DNA from: Alistipes_A hominis
Lineage (GTDB): Bacteria; Bacteroidota; Bacteroidia; Bacteroidales; Rikenellaceae
Direction: 5' to 3'
Assembly (NCBI RefSeq): GCF_014288115.1
Contig: NZ_JACOOK010000005.1
Location: 1 to 64,000 of the forward strand
Length of the DNA: 64,000 nucleotides
The notes beneath the pieces are model-generated. The model made no database searches. It saw nothing but the letters and a program-made list of their open reading frames with translations, and was not told where the DNA came from. Positions 51,505 through 58,798 of the stretch are shown one piece after another. Numbering within the stretch: position 1 is the first letter of the stretch; each line of letters begins with the position of its first letter. Made by a program: the position numbers and the translations under genes.

Positions 51505-52407
51505 TTAATCGTCGGTACGGAATCCTCCGTTGGGCACCTTGATAACGAAACTGCGGCGCGCTTTATTATCGTAATCGTAATCGCGTATCCAGTGGTTCAG
51601 TTCCCGCAACATCTTGTAGGTCGTCCCGTTGCTGCGCGCTACGGCGGACCAGTCGATGGCCGCATTGTCCACGGTGACCTCGTGGTAATCGGTCAACGGT
51701 TGATAATAGTCCTCCCGTGCGATCCGGTATCCGTAGGTTTCCGGGTCGGAAGCGATCAGTTTGAAAGCGAGTACCCGGAAAACATACCGCATGGTCTCGT
51801 CGGGCAGAAACAGGTCGTAATAGGAATTCACGCCCTGTTTTTCGAGACGCCTGGAGACGCCGGCTATCCCCGCGTTGAACGATGCCGCCGCCAGCGTCCA
51901 ACTGCCGAGACGGGCTTTCGCATCCGCCAAATACTTGCAGGCGGCTTCGGTCGCCCGTTCGATATGGTAACGTTCGTCGACGCCGCCGGACATGAACAGT
52001 CCGGCCGATTTGGCATAAGGAGGCATCAATTGCCACAGTCCGGCGGCCCCGGCTCCGGAACGGACATCCGGATCCAGTCCGCTTTCGGCCATGCAGAGGT
52101 ATTTGAAATCGTCCGGGATACCGTATTTTTTCAGGATCGGTTCGATCACCGGAAAGTAGCGCGTCGTCGCCAGCAGCGTTTGCGTCGTCCGCGAGTGCAG
52201 GTACATCGTCGTCAGCACTTCGCGCAGCAGGCTCTCACGGGTATCGTAATTTCCGAGCGGCACCGGCTCGCCGGCAAAATTCAATTCGCGGGGAAGCGAC
52301 GGAACGACGACCGGAGCGCACGGATCGGTCGTCGCAGGCATCAGCGGAGGTTGGGCGCAAGCCGCGACGGAAACCGTCAGCAGGAGCGTACAGATAACGT
52401 ATTTCAT
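51505..52407 (-). CDS. Lytic transglycosylase (SLT domain)
   Basis: The 300-residue exported protein (signal peptide to about residue 17) has a family-1 lytic transglycosylase core: catalytic Glu108 in LCMAESGLDPDVRSGAGAAGLWQLMPPYAKSAGL, then a helical domain (AACKYLADAKARLGSWTLAAASFNAG). No LysM repeats follow, unlike MltD. It cleaves peptidoglycan glycan strands in the periplasm. It is read from a promoter at complement(52433..52440) and continues into uvrA. Confidence 0.9.
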   Translation of the reverse strand: MKYVICTLLLTVSVAACAQPPLMPATTDPCAPVVVPSLPRELNFAGEPVPLGNYDTRESLLREVLTTMYLHSRTTQTLLATTRYFPVIEPILKKYGIPDDFKYLCMAESGLDPDVRSGAGAAGLWQLMPPYAKSAGLFMSGGVDERYHIERATEAACKYLADAKARLGSWTLAAASFNAGIAGVSRRLEKQGVNSYYDLFLPDETMRYVFRVLAFKLIASDPETYGYRIAREDYYQPLTDYHEVTVDNAAIDWSAVARSNGTTYKMLRELNHWIRDYDYDNKARRSFVIKVPNGGFRTDD

Positions 52408-52432
52408 AGGTGTTCGATTTCTGATTAATGTA

Positions 52433-52440
52433 CAAAGATA
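52433..52440 (-). promoter_or_regulatory. Promoter -7 element for the transglycosylase-uvrA operon
   Basis: TATCTTTG on the minus strand, exact TAnnTTTG, 25 bases before the ATG at 52407. Confidence 0.6.
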
Positions 52441-52574
52441 CGAAAATATTCGCTACCGGAAGCCCCGGCGAAGCCGCGCAATCCCGATTTAACGGTAACG
52501 CCGGCAAGTTTATTGAGCTAAAAAAGATGATATGTGCCGGAAATAACTTATTTTTACGAAAAATAATTTCCATC

Positions 52575-53417
52575 ATGTTGGTAGCAGGTCATTATTATAC
52601 GCTCAAAGTCAATCGGATTTCGGACTACGGACTCTATCTCGCGGACGAAGACGGGAACGAAGTGCTGTTGCCGAATCGTTACGTATCCGTCGATTACAAA
52701 CCCGGGATTTCGCTGGAAGTTTTCGTTTACCACGATTCGGAAGACCGGTTGGTGGCTACGACCGAACGCCCGCTGGCGACGGTCGGCCAGACGGCCTGCC
52801 TGAAAGTGGTCGATAAAACGGTTCACGGAGCATTTCTGGACTGGGGGCTCCCGGCCAAAGACCTGTTCCTGCCCAACCGGAATCAGTCGTCGCGCCTGGA
52901 TATCGGGAAAAAGTATCCGGTCTACCTCTATACGGACAACATTACCGGACGCGTCGTTGCGACGACTTACCTGAAAGGATTTATCAACAACGTCGAGCTG
53001 ACGGTATCCCCGCGCGAGGAAGTCGATATCCTGATAGCCACCGAGACTCCGATCGGATTCCGCGTCGTGATCAACGACCGGCATTGGGGTATGATCTACC
53101 GCAACCAGATTTTCCAGCCCGTAGCGGTCGGCGATCGAATGAAAGCTTACATCGTTCGCATTACCGACGACAATCGGGTTGACCTCGCCTTGCAGGGCCA
53201 GGGGTACGACGAAGTTAAAAAATCGGCCGAGCGGCTGTTGGAGATCCTGCGTAAAAACGGAAATGCGCTGCCGGTGAATGACGACAGTAAACCCGAAAAG
53301 ATCCGGCAACTTACTCAGATGAGCAAAAAAACGTTCAAGCGCAGCGCCGGTTACCTGATGAAACAGGGGAAGATCGCCATGGACGGACAACAGATCCGTC
53401 TGACCGAATCCGACTGA
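52575..53417 (+). CDS. CvfB-like S1 RNA-binding-type protein
   Basis: The product (280 residues from the ATG at 52575, MLVAGHYYTLKVNRISDYGLYL) has repeated S1-like barrels (DYGLYLADEDGNEVLLPNRYV; VHGAFLDWGLPAKDLFLPN; DRMKAYIVRITDDNRVDLAL). A C-terminal winged-helix-like end (LTQMSKKTFKRSAGYLMKQGKIAMDGQQIRL) follows. This is the order of domains in CvfB proteins, which bind RNA and affect virulence gene expression in Gram-positives. The frame extends upstream to 52428, but the upstream segment looks non-coding. Function in Bacteroidota is not established. Confidence 0.85.
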   Translation: MLVAGHYYTLKVNRISDYGLYLADEDGNEVLLPNRYVSVDYKPGISLEVFVYHDSEDRLVATTERPLATVGQTACLKVVDKTVHGAFLDWGLPAKDLFLPNRNQSSRLDIGKKYPVYLYTDNITGRVVATTYLKGFINNVELTVSPREEVDILIATETPIGFRVVINDRHWGMIYRNQIFQPVAVGDRMKAYIVRITDDNRVDLALQGQGYDEVKKSAERLLEILRKNGNALPVNDDSKPEKIRQLTQMSKKTFKRSAGYLMKQGKIAMDGQQIRLTESD

Positions 53418-53442
53418 CGGGCGGGTTTACAATAAATCTATT

Positions 53443-53715
53443 TTAAAAATCGTTAATTATAACGGTATTTTTAGTCCATTTGGATAATTCGGAATTGTCG
53501 GAGGCATGACAAATGAACTGGGTCTCGATGCTGTTGCACGCCTTGTTGAATTTGCACACCATAACAGGCTTTTTTCCGTCGTTTCCGGGATTCGGCTTAG
53601 ACTGCAGCAGTACGTTGTACTTCAGCGTGCGATCGTCATCCCGGACTATAACGGCGCTCGCCATGTCATTACCGGACGGCAAATGATAAATTTCCAAAAT
53701 GACATATCTTTCCAT
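53443..53715 (-). CDS. Small protein of unknown function
   Basis: A 90-residue frame with no signal or membrane segment; it is rich in charged residues and has three cysteines. It lies downstream of a structured RNA on the same strand, with the RNA's terminator between them. No family was recognised. Length and composition are plausible for a real gene, but no ribosome binding site or promoter of its own is obvious. Confidence 0.45.
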   Translation of the reverse strand: MERYVILEIYHLPSGNDMASAVIVRDDDRTLKYNVLLQSKPNPGNDGKKPVMVCKFNKACNSIETQFICHASDNSELSKWTKNTVIINDF

Positions 53716-53762
53716 AACCGCAAAACCGATTTACAACCGGCGCCCCTCCGGTTTTTTGCAAC

Positions 53763-53976
53763 AAAAGAAAAGCGTGGGCCTGTAGACTTATTCAAGCTGA
53801 TAAGGTTCTGGCAAACCTGCGAATGTTAAATAAGCAACAGCCCACGCTATACTTAACAGTATAGGACGTGAGAGAATTTTGCTTATTCTCCATTCTTTTG
53901 AATTTACCAGATTCTATCAACGAGAATAAAGCCTAACACTTTCCGTGTTCAAACAAGCTCGTCGCCCGAAAGCAAC
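53763..53976 (-). ncRNA. Structured RNA, candidate 6S-like RNA (Bacteroidales-1 type)
   Basis: A minus-strand transcript of about 210 nt is suggested by a -7 element TAATTTTG (complement 53981..53988) and a terminal AGCGTGGGC ... GCCCACGCT stem followed by TTTTCTTTT. Between them lie, in order, a CTCGTTGC/GCGACGAG hairpin, an AACAC/GTGTT hairpin, a TTATTCTC/GAGAATAA stem and a CTATACT/AGTATAG hairpin. Last comes the long elongated domain with internal AGGTT/AACCT and CTTATT/AATAAG pairs. Elongated, loop-interrupted pairing recalls Bacteroidales-1/6S-type RNAs; that identity is from memory of the motif and needs a covariance search. No protein frame explains the region. Confidence 0.5.
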
Positions 53977-53980
53977 GAGA

Positions 53981-53988
53981 CAAAATTA
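53981..53988 (-). promoter_or_regulatory. Promoter -7 element for the structured RNA
   Basis: TAATTTTG on the minus strand, exact TAnnTTTG, just upstream of the first hairpin. No well-spaced -33 TTTG. Confidence 0.5.
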
Positions 53989-54010
53989 ACATTTTTTTCA
54001 AACACTCCGT

Positions 54011-54055
54011 GCAAAATTCCTTTTTTTGGGCTGTTGCTATAATAAAAATAGCACA
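54011..54055 (+). repeat. Inverted partial copy of the structured RNA
   Basis: GCAAAATTC (54011-54019) and TGGGCTGTTGCT (54027-54038) recur here on the plus strand in the same order as in the minus-strand RNA, where AGCAACAGCCCA (53833-53844) is the reverse complement. The rest of 54056-54188 is AT-rich and shows no gene. Confidence 0.4.
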
Positions 54056-54188
54056 ATCTTTCGAAAAATCCGCTATTTTATATTTATAAGATCATTGTAA
54101 ATTAAATAAATATTGTCCGATATTTTGTTAAACTGAATCCTCGATTTTCCCGAAACGGCTCTTCCCGCCAGTCAACGGCCTCATTGTA

Positions 54189-56510
54189 TTATTTGTCAGC
54201 CGGTTGCCCGGGCGATACCGGATGCTTCCTTTCCGTCGAAAACGAATACGGAAAATCTTCCGGGGCGATTCCCCGCTTTTTATTCGGAACGCGATCCATC
54301 TTCACCTGCAATTTACCTCCCCGCAGCAGATTGCCGTGGGTAAGGTGATTTTTCGTATATTTTTCTCCGTTCAGCGACGCGGAACGGATGTAACGGTTCC
54401 CGGGGCCGTTCTCCGGCGCCTCGATCGTGAACAACTTCCCGTTTTCGAATCGGAGCACCGCCTTGCGGAACAACGGCGCTCCCATTACATACTGGTCGGT
54501 ACCCGGACAGACCGGATAAAAACCGAGGGCGGAAAAGACATACCAAGCCGAAGTTTGCCCGTTATCCTCGTCTCCGCAGTAGCCGTCCGCCCGGCTGTTG
54601 TACAAACGGTTCATCACCTCGCGGAGCCAGTACTGCGCCTTCCACGGCTGGCCGGCATAATCGTACAGGTAGATCATGTGCTGCACCGGCTGATTGCCGT
54701 GAGCGTAGTTTCCCATATTCATCACCTGCATCTCCCGGATCTCGTGGATAATTCCGCCGTAATAGCTGTCGTCGAACAGCGGCGGAACGTTGAATACCGA
54801 ATCCAGCATCTGCACGAAACCGTCCGGACCGCCCATCAGATCGACCAACCCCTGCGGGTCGTGAAAAACGCTCCAGGTATAGTGCCAACTGTTCCCTTCC
54901 GTGAAAGCGTCGCCCCACTTCAGCGGCGAGAACGGGCTCATAAACGCCCCGTTGCGGTTGCGGCCGCGCATCAGACGGGTCTCCGGATCGAACAGGTTCC
55001 GGTAATTCATCGCCCGCTTCTCGTACAACTCGACTTCTGACCGGGGCTTTCCCAATGCTGCGGCCAGTCGCGAAATGCACCAGTCGTCGTAAGCATATTC
55101 AAGCGTGCGCGCGGCGCTTTCATTGATTTTGACATCGTAGGGAACGTATCCCAGGCGGTTGTAATATTCGTATCCGAGGCGTCCGGTAGAAGACACTTTC
55201 GGATGAACGGCCTGCGTGCCATGCACCAACCCTTCGTACAGCATTTCCGCATCCCCGACCTTCACGCCTTTGAGGTAAGCGTCCGTTAGTACGGAAGCCG
55301 AATTGTTCCCCACCATGCAGCCGCGGTGACCGGGACTCGCCCACTCCGGGAAAAAACCGCTCTCGCGGTAGGTGTTCAGCAATCCTTCCTGCATCTCCCG
55401 GCTCTGCGACGGATACATCAGGTTCAGCAGCGGAAACAGGCTGCGGAACGTATCCCAAAAACCGGTATCCGTGTACAGGTAGCCGGGCAACACCTTCCCG
55501 TTGTACGGACTGTAATGAACGACCGTTCCCCGCGCGTCGATCTCGTAAAATTTCCGCGGAAACAGCAGCGACCGGTACAGGCAGGAATAGAACGTGCTCA
55601 GTTGGTCGTCGCTGCCGCCCTCTACGTATATGCGGCTCATCGCTTCGTTCCAGGCCGATTTCCCCTGCGCGACGATCCGGTCGAACGAGTTACGGCCGAG
55701 TTCCTGCAGGTTCAGCTGCGCTTGCTCGAAACTGATAAAAGAAGAGGCTACCCGCGCATGCACGACCTCTCCGCGCCGGGTGCCGAATCCGATGACGGCT
55801 CCCGTATGATCACCGGTTTGCTCCGAAGCATCGGTCATCGAACCGTTGACGACCGTTTTGCAGAACGTGAAAGGCTTGTCGAAAACGATAACAAAGTAGT
55901 TCTTGAAATTTTTCGGAACGCCGCCGCTGTTGCGGGTCGTATAGCCGATGATCTTGTTCTCCTCGGGAATGACGCGCACGAAGGAACCCCGGTCGAAAGC
56001 ATCGACGACTACGTACGAGTCCCCTTTCGGAAACGTAAAACGGAACATGGCGGCCCGGTCGGTCGGGGTGATTTCCGTCGTTACGTCGTAATCCGCCAGA
56101 TAAACGCTATAATAGTACGGCTTGGCCGTTTCGGCTTTGTGCGAAAACCAGCTTGCCCGTTTGTTCTCATCGAATTCGGGGCGGCCGGTCAGGGGCATCA
56201 GCGAGAACTGTCCGTAATCGTTGATCCACGGACTGGGCTGGTGCGTCTGTTTGAATCCCCGGATCTTATCGGCCGTGTAAACATAAATCCAGCCGTTTCC
56301 CATTTTGCCGGTCTGGGGCGTCCAGAAGTTCATGCCCCACGGCCTGGCGATCGCCGGATAGGTATTGCCGGTCGACAGTTCGTAAGTAGACTGCGTTCCG
56401 ATCAGCGGATTGGCGTATTCTACCGGATCGAAAGCGCGCTCCTCGCCACGGGTGTGCATCGTAACAAGCACGGCCGTCGCCGTGAGGCACAATATCTTCG
56501 TTATCTTCAT
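54189..56510 (-). CDS. GH92 alpha-1,2-mannosidase-type glycoside hydrolase
   Basis: The 773-residue exported enzyme has a signal peptide (to about residue 20) and the GH92 start DPVEYANPLIGTQSTYELSTGNTYPAIARPWGMNFW. The catalytic domain (GH92) ends with WYVFSALGFYPVCPGTDQYVMG, preceded by GYCGDEDNGQTSAW, a region with the acid residues of the family. GH92 enzymes are calcium-dependent exo-alpha-mannosidases of gut Bacteroidota. A small frame overlaps its ATG by ATGA upstream. No terminator was seen. Confidence 0.93.
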   Translation of the reverse strand: MKITKILCLTATAVLVTMHTRGEERAFDPVEYANPLIGTQSTYELSTGNTYPAIARPWGMNFWTPQTGKMGNGWIYVYTADKIRGFKQTHQPSPWINDYGQFSLMPLTGRPEFDENKRASWFSHKAETAKPYYYSVYLADYDVTTEITPTDRAAMFRFTFPKGDSYVVVDAFDRGSFVRVIPEENKIIGYTTRNSGGVPKNFKNYFVIVFDKPFTFCKTVVNGSMTDASEQTGDHTGAVIGFGTRRGEVVHARVASSFISFEQAQLNLQELGRNSFDRIVAQGKSAWNEAMSRIYVEGGSDDQLSTFYSCLYRSLLFPRKFYEIDARGTVVHYSPYNGKVLPGYLYTDTGFWDTFRSLFPLLNLMYPSQSREMQEGLLNTYRESGFFPEWASPGHRGCMVGNNSASVLTDAYLKGVKVGDAEMLYEGLVHGTQAVHPKVSSTGRLGYEYYNRLGYVPYDVKINESAARTLEYAYDDWCISRLAAALGKPRSEVELYEKRAMNYRNLFDPETRLMRGRNRNGAFMSPFSPLKWGDAFTEGNSWHYTWSVFHDPQGLVDLMGGPDGFVQMLDSVFNVPPLFDDSYYGGIIHEIREMQVMNMGNYAHGNQPVQHMIYLYDYAGQPWKAQYWLREVMNRLYNSRADGYCGDEDNGQTSAWYVFSALGFYPVCPGTDQYVMGAPLFRKAVLRFENGKLFTIEAPENGPGNRYIRSASLNGEKYTKNHLTHGNLLRGGKLQVKMDRVPNKKRGIAPEDFPYSFSTERKHPVSPGQPADK

Positions 56511-56707
56511 ATCGTTATTACTTTTTGTCCGGCACGGAAAACGTCGCCGTGGCGCAGTCCGTCCGGCTCATCAATCTCGTCTTTGAATACGCCGTCGGCA
56601 TTCGCTTCGCGCACGATAGTTTCTTTTTCGTACCGGAGCGCTACGTACTCCGGTCTGCTGCCGGTATCAAATATAGGATATTTTTCCGAAATAACACAAT
56701 CGAACAC
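56507..56707 (-). CDS. Possible small frame upstream of GH92 (doubtful)
   Basis: A 66-residue frame whose stop overlaps the GH92 ATG (ATGA). The C-terminal half (KDEIDEPDGLRHGDVFRAGQKVITI) is acidic and charged; no signal or family was recognised. Translational coupling with GH92 is possible. It may instead be the 3' end of a lost gene or simply chance. Confidence 0.25.
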   Translation of the reverse strand: MFDCVISEKYPIFDTGSRPEYVALRYEKETIVREANADGVFKDEIDEPDGLRHGDVFRAGQKVITI

Positions 56708-56838
56708 GGCCGACTGTCGTTCGAAATCTTTCTGCCTTTTTACGGAACGGCTCGTTTTACGCCCTTTAAAAACGAAAACGGATCGCGGATTCGGCCGGTA
56801 CGGAACATAATTTGCACAGGCGTACCGAAAACGACTCG

Positions 56839-57086
56839 ATGCAAAAAGGAAGACAGGAAGCGTTTAGCGGCGGGGTGCTGTTTGCGAGCGCCGTTGCCTT
56901 CCGGATGCGGGAACGCGCCCTGATCCGGTCGCCGTGACGCTGAACAACGGCAGGAAAAAAGCGCTCTACCAACTCAGTATCGCGGCGATCTTCGTCCATA
57001 TCGCGGTCTCGATCGGCTGCTACGTCGTCGTAGCGACCGCCTGGGCGGTTCCGGCGAAAAAACTGGAACGGTCGATTGAAAAATAA
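56839..57086 (+). pseudogene. Remnant of a TMEM175-type (DUF1211) potassium channel gene
   Basis: Two fragments in different frames carry the ends of this family. At 56839 the frame starts MQKGRQEAFSGGVLF, matching the family start (KGRLEAFSDGV-type), then runs into a TGA at 56935. At 56934-57086 another frame reads RKKALYQLSIAAIFVHIAVS with a later IGCYVVVATAWAVPAKKLERSIEK, resembling the last helix and basic tail. The middle of the gene (roughly four helices) is absent. The alternative is chance matches of short hydrophobic pieces, but the N-terminal KGR.EAFS.GV run makes that unlikely. Confidence 0.5.
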
Positions 57087-57148
57087 TGTTACCGAATCGC
57101 CCTTTCGCAAACGAAGCGAATCTAAAATCGTCCGTCGAACGGAATACG

Positions 57149-57178
57149 TAAAAAGGACGCTGAAAAGCGTCCTTTTTA
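57149..57178. terminator. Terminator downstream of tRNA-Thr
   Basis: TAAAAAGGACGCT / AGCGTCCTTTTTA (13-bp arms) around a GAAA loop, bidirectional; about 9 bases after the 3' end of tRNA-Thr on the minus strand. Confidence 0.85.
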
Positions 57179-57186
57179 TGACCGTG

Positions 57187-57258
<72 letters not shown>

Positions 57259-57307
57259 AATATTTCATATCGAAACCTCGGGTGCGGCACCTTTGGTTTT
57301 GCGGGGA

Positions 57308-57338
57308 CAAAAGTAATATTTATTTTTAAAATACCAAA
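57308..57338 (-). promoter_or_regulatory. Promoter for tRNA-Thr
   Basis: TTTG, a 19-base spacer and TACTTTTG on the minus strand: a full Bacteroidota consensus promoter, about 50 bases before the tRNA. Confidence 0.75.
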
Positions 57339-57370
57339 ACTTAGCCCGAATTATGTACGAAGAAATTCGA

Positions 57371-58762
57371 TTACCGCCGACATTGCCGTTCTTTCCGGAG
57401 CGGAACGCTGAGCCCGAAGTACAGATTGGCCGCGGAAGCTTTGATCGGAATGAACTGCGGATTCACCTTGGTAAACATATAATCGCTGCCGACAAAGAAG
57501 TTGATCCACGACGGGCTGAAGTTAAGCGCGAAACCGAACGTCTTGAAAGCGCTGTGAACGAACGAATAGCTGACCGTCGCGGCGAACCAGTCGATCGGAC
57601 GATAATTGACCGAAGCGGTCAGTTCGGTATAGATTTTCGGCTTGTAGATGCGGGTGCTGGAAAGCAGGCCGAAGCCGACCCGGTTCTGCGCTACGGAATA
57701 CTCGGCGCCCACGTTGATCGTACTGCGCAGCAATGTAGTGCGACTCCGCGAAGGGGTCTCCGAAAAATGAAACAGGTTTTGCAGGTTGCCGGTCAGGTCG
57801 TCCATCTGGTCGCTCATCGAGTTGTCCGGCTGATCGTCTCCGATCGGCAGGTCGAAACCGTCGAAATCGAAATCGCCCTTTGCCGCGCCGTTGACCGTCG
57901 AGCGTTTGCTCCACGTAATGAATCCGAAATCGATCACCGCTCCGGAAACCGTAAAATTGTCCAGTACTTTAAAGGTCGCTCCGAAATCGATGGCGCTTCC
58001 GTAACCGGCCGCTCCGGGCGAATGATAGTCGAACCCGTCGATGTATTCCCGGTCGTTCTTGTCGGTGCTGAATTTCGGGCGCAGCCCCTGTACCGAAGCG
58101 GACATATACCCTTCCGAAGTAATCCGCCATGCGTCCCCGTTCATAACGGCGTGCAGATTATTGAAATAGACGTCCGCATTGCCGGCTCCGACCAAGAACT
58201 TATATTTTCCGCCGATCGTCCAACGACCGTTCAGCGGGTGCGAGTATCCGACCGATACGTCTACGTAAAAGTCGGCATATACGTGCAGTTTCTTGATATC
58301 GTAAGTCGTTCCTTCCGGCCCCGAGCCGTATTTCATGAATTCGAACAGCGATTTGGGAACGTTGCCGCTGACGGTTCCCTTGACTCCGATACCGATCGTC
58401 CAGAAACCGTGCCCGGAAAACCAGCCGGCCGAAACGATCTCGGTCGCTATGTCGGCATTCAACTGGTTGTTCGTCTTAAGTCTGCGCAGGAAAGATTCAG
58501 CAGGAACCGACGGGTCCATAAAAGTCACCAGGCGTCCGTCTGTCCGGTAAAACAGATCGCCCAGAGCCATGCCGTTCGAGGCGTACATCGCCGAAACGGA
58601 ACCCGCGGCCGGGATGGCAACGAATCCCCGGACCGGACGGAAGGCCGGATTCATCGAGGTTCTCAGCGTAGCCTTGTCCATAAAATATGCGGTGCGCAGT
58701 TGCTGTGCCGCAGCCGTCAGAAAACCGCACGACAAGCAGGCGAGCAATAGGAATTTCTTCAT
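57371..58762 (-). CDS. DUF5723 family outer-membrane-like protein
   Basis: The 463-residue product has a signal peptide (MKKFLLLACLSCGFLTAAAQ) and the DUF5723 start LRTAYFMDKATLRTSMNPAFRPVRGFVAIPAAG. It is followed by a long series of alternating beta-strands ending in an aromatic FGLSVPLRKERQCRR tail. This suggests an outer-membrane beta-barrel related to porin-like proteins. Role unknown. It follows the large lipoprotein gene by 36 bases and is probably read with it. Confidence 0.85.
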   Translation of the reverse strand: MKKFLLLACLSCGFLTAAAQQLRTAYFMDKATLRTSMNPAFRPVRGFVAIPAAGSVSAMYASNGMALGDLFYRTDGRLVTFMDPSVPAESFLRRLKTNNQLNADIATEIVSAGWFSGHGFWTIGIGVKGTVSGNVPKSLFEFMKYGSGPEGTTYDIKKLHVYADFYVDVSVGYSHPLNGRWTIGGKYKFLVGAGNADVYFNNLHAVMNGDAWRITSEGYMSASVQGLRPKFSTDKNDREYIDGFDYHSPGAAGYGSAIDFGATFKVLDNFTVSGAVIDFGFITWSKRSTVNGAAKGDFDFDGFDLPIGDDQPDNSMSDQMDDLTGNLQNLFHFSETPSRSRTTLLRSTINVGAEYSVAQNRVGFGLLSSTRIYKPKIYTELTASVNYRPIDWFAATVSYSFVHSAFKTFGFALNFSPSWINFFVGSDYMFTKVNPQFIPIKASAANLYFGLSVPLRKERQCRR

Positions 58763-58798
58763 AATCGGGTCGGGAGTTTATAACCTCTTTCGGTTGTC

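Noticed and set aside
56525..56923. Plus-strand frame (132 codons) near the GH92 start
   Set aside because: No domain, signal or promoter; overlaps the GH92 leader region and the TMEM175-like remnant.
57353..58750. Plus-strand frame (465 codons) over the DUF5723 gene
   Set aside because: The opposite frame has a signal peptide and the family start; this one has neither.
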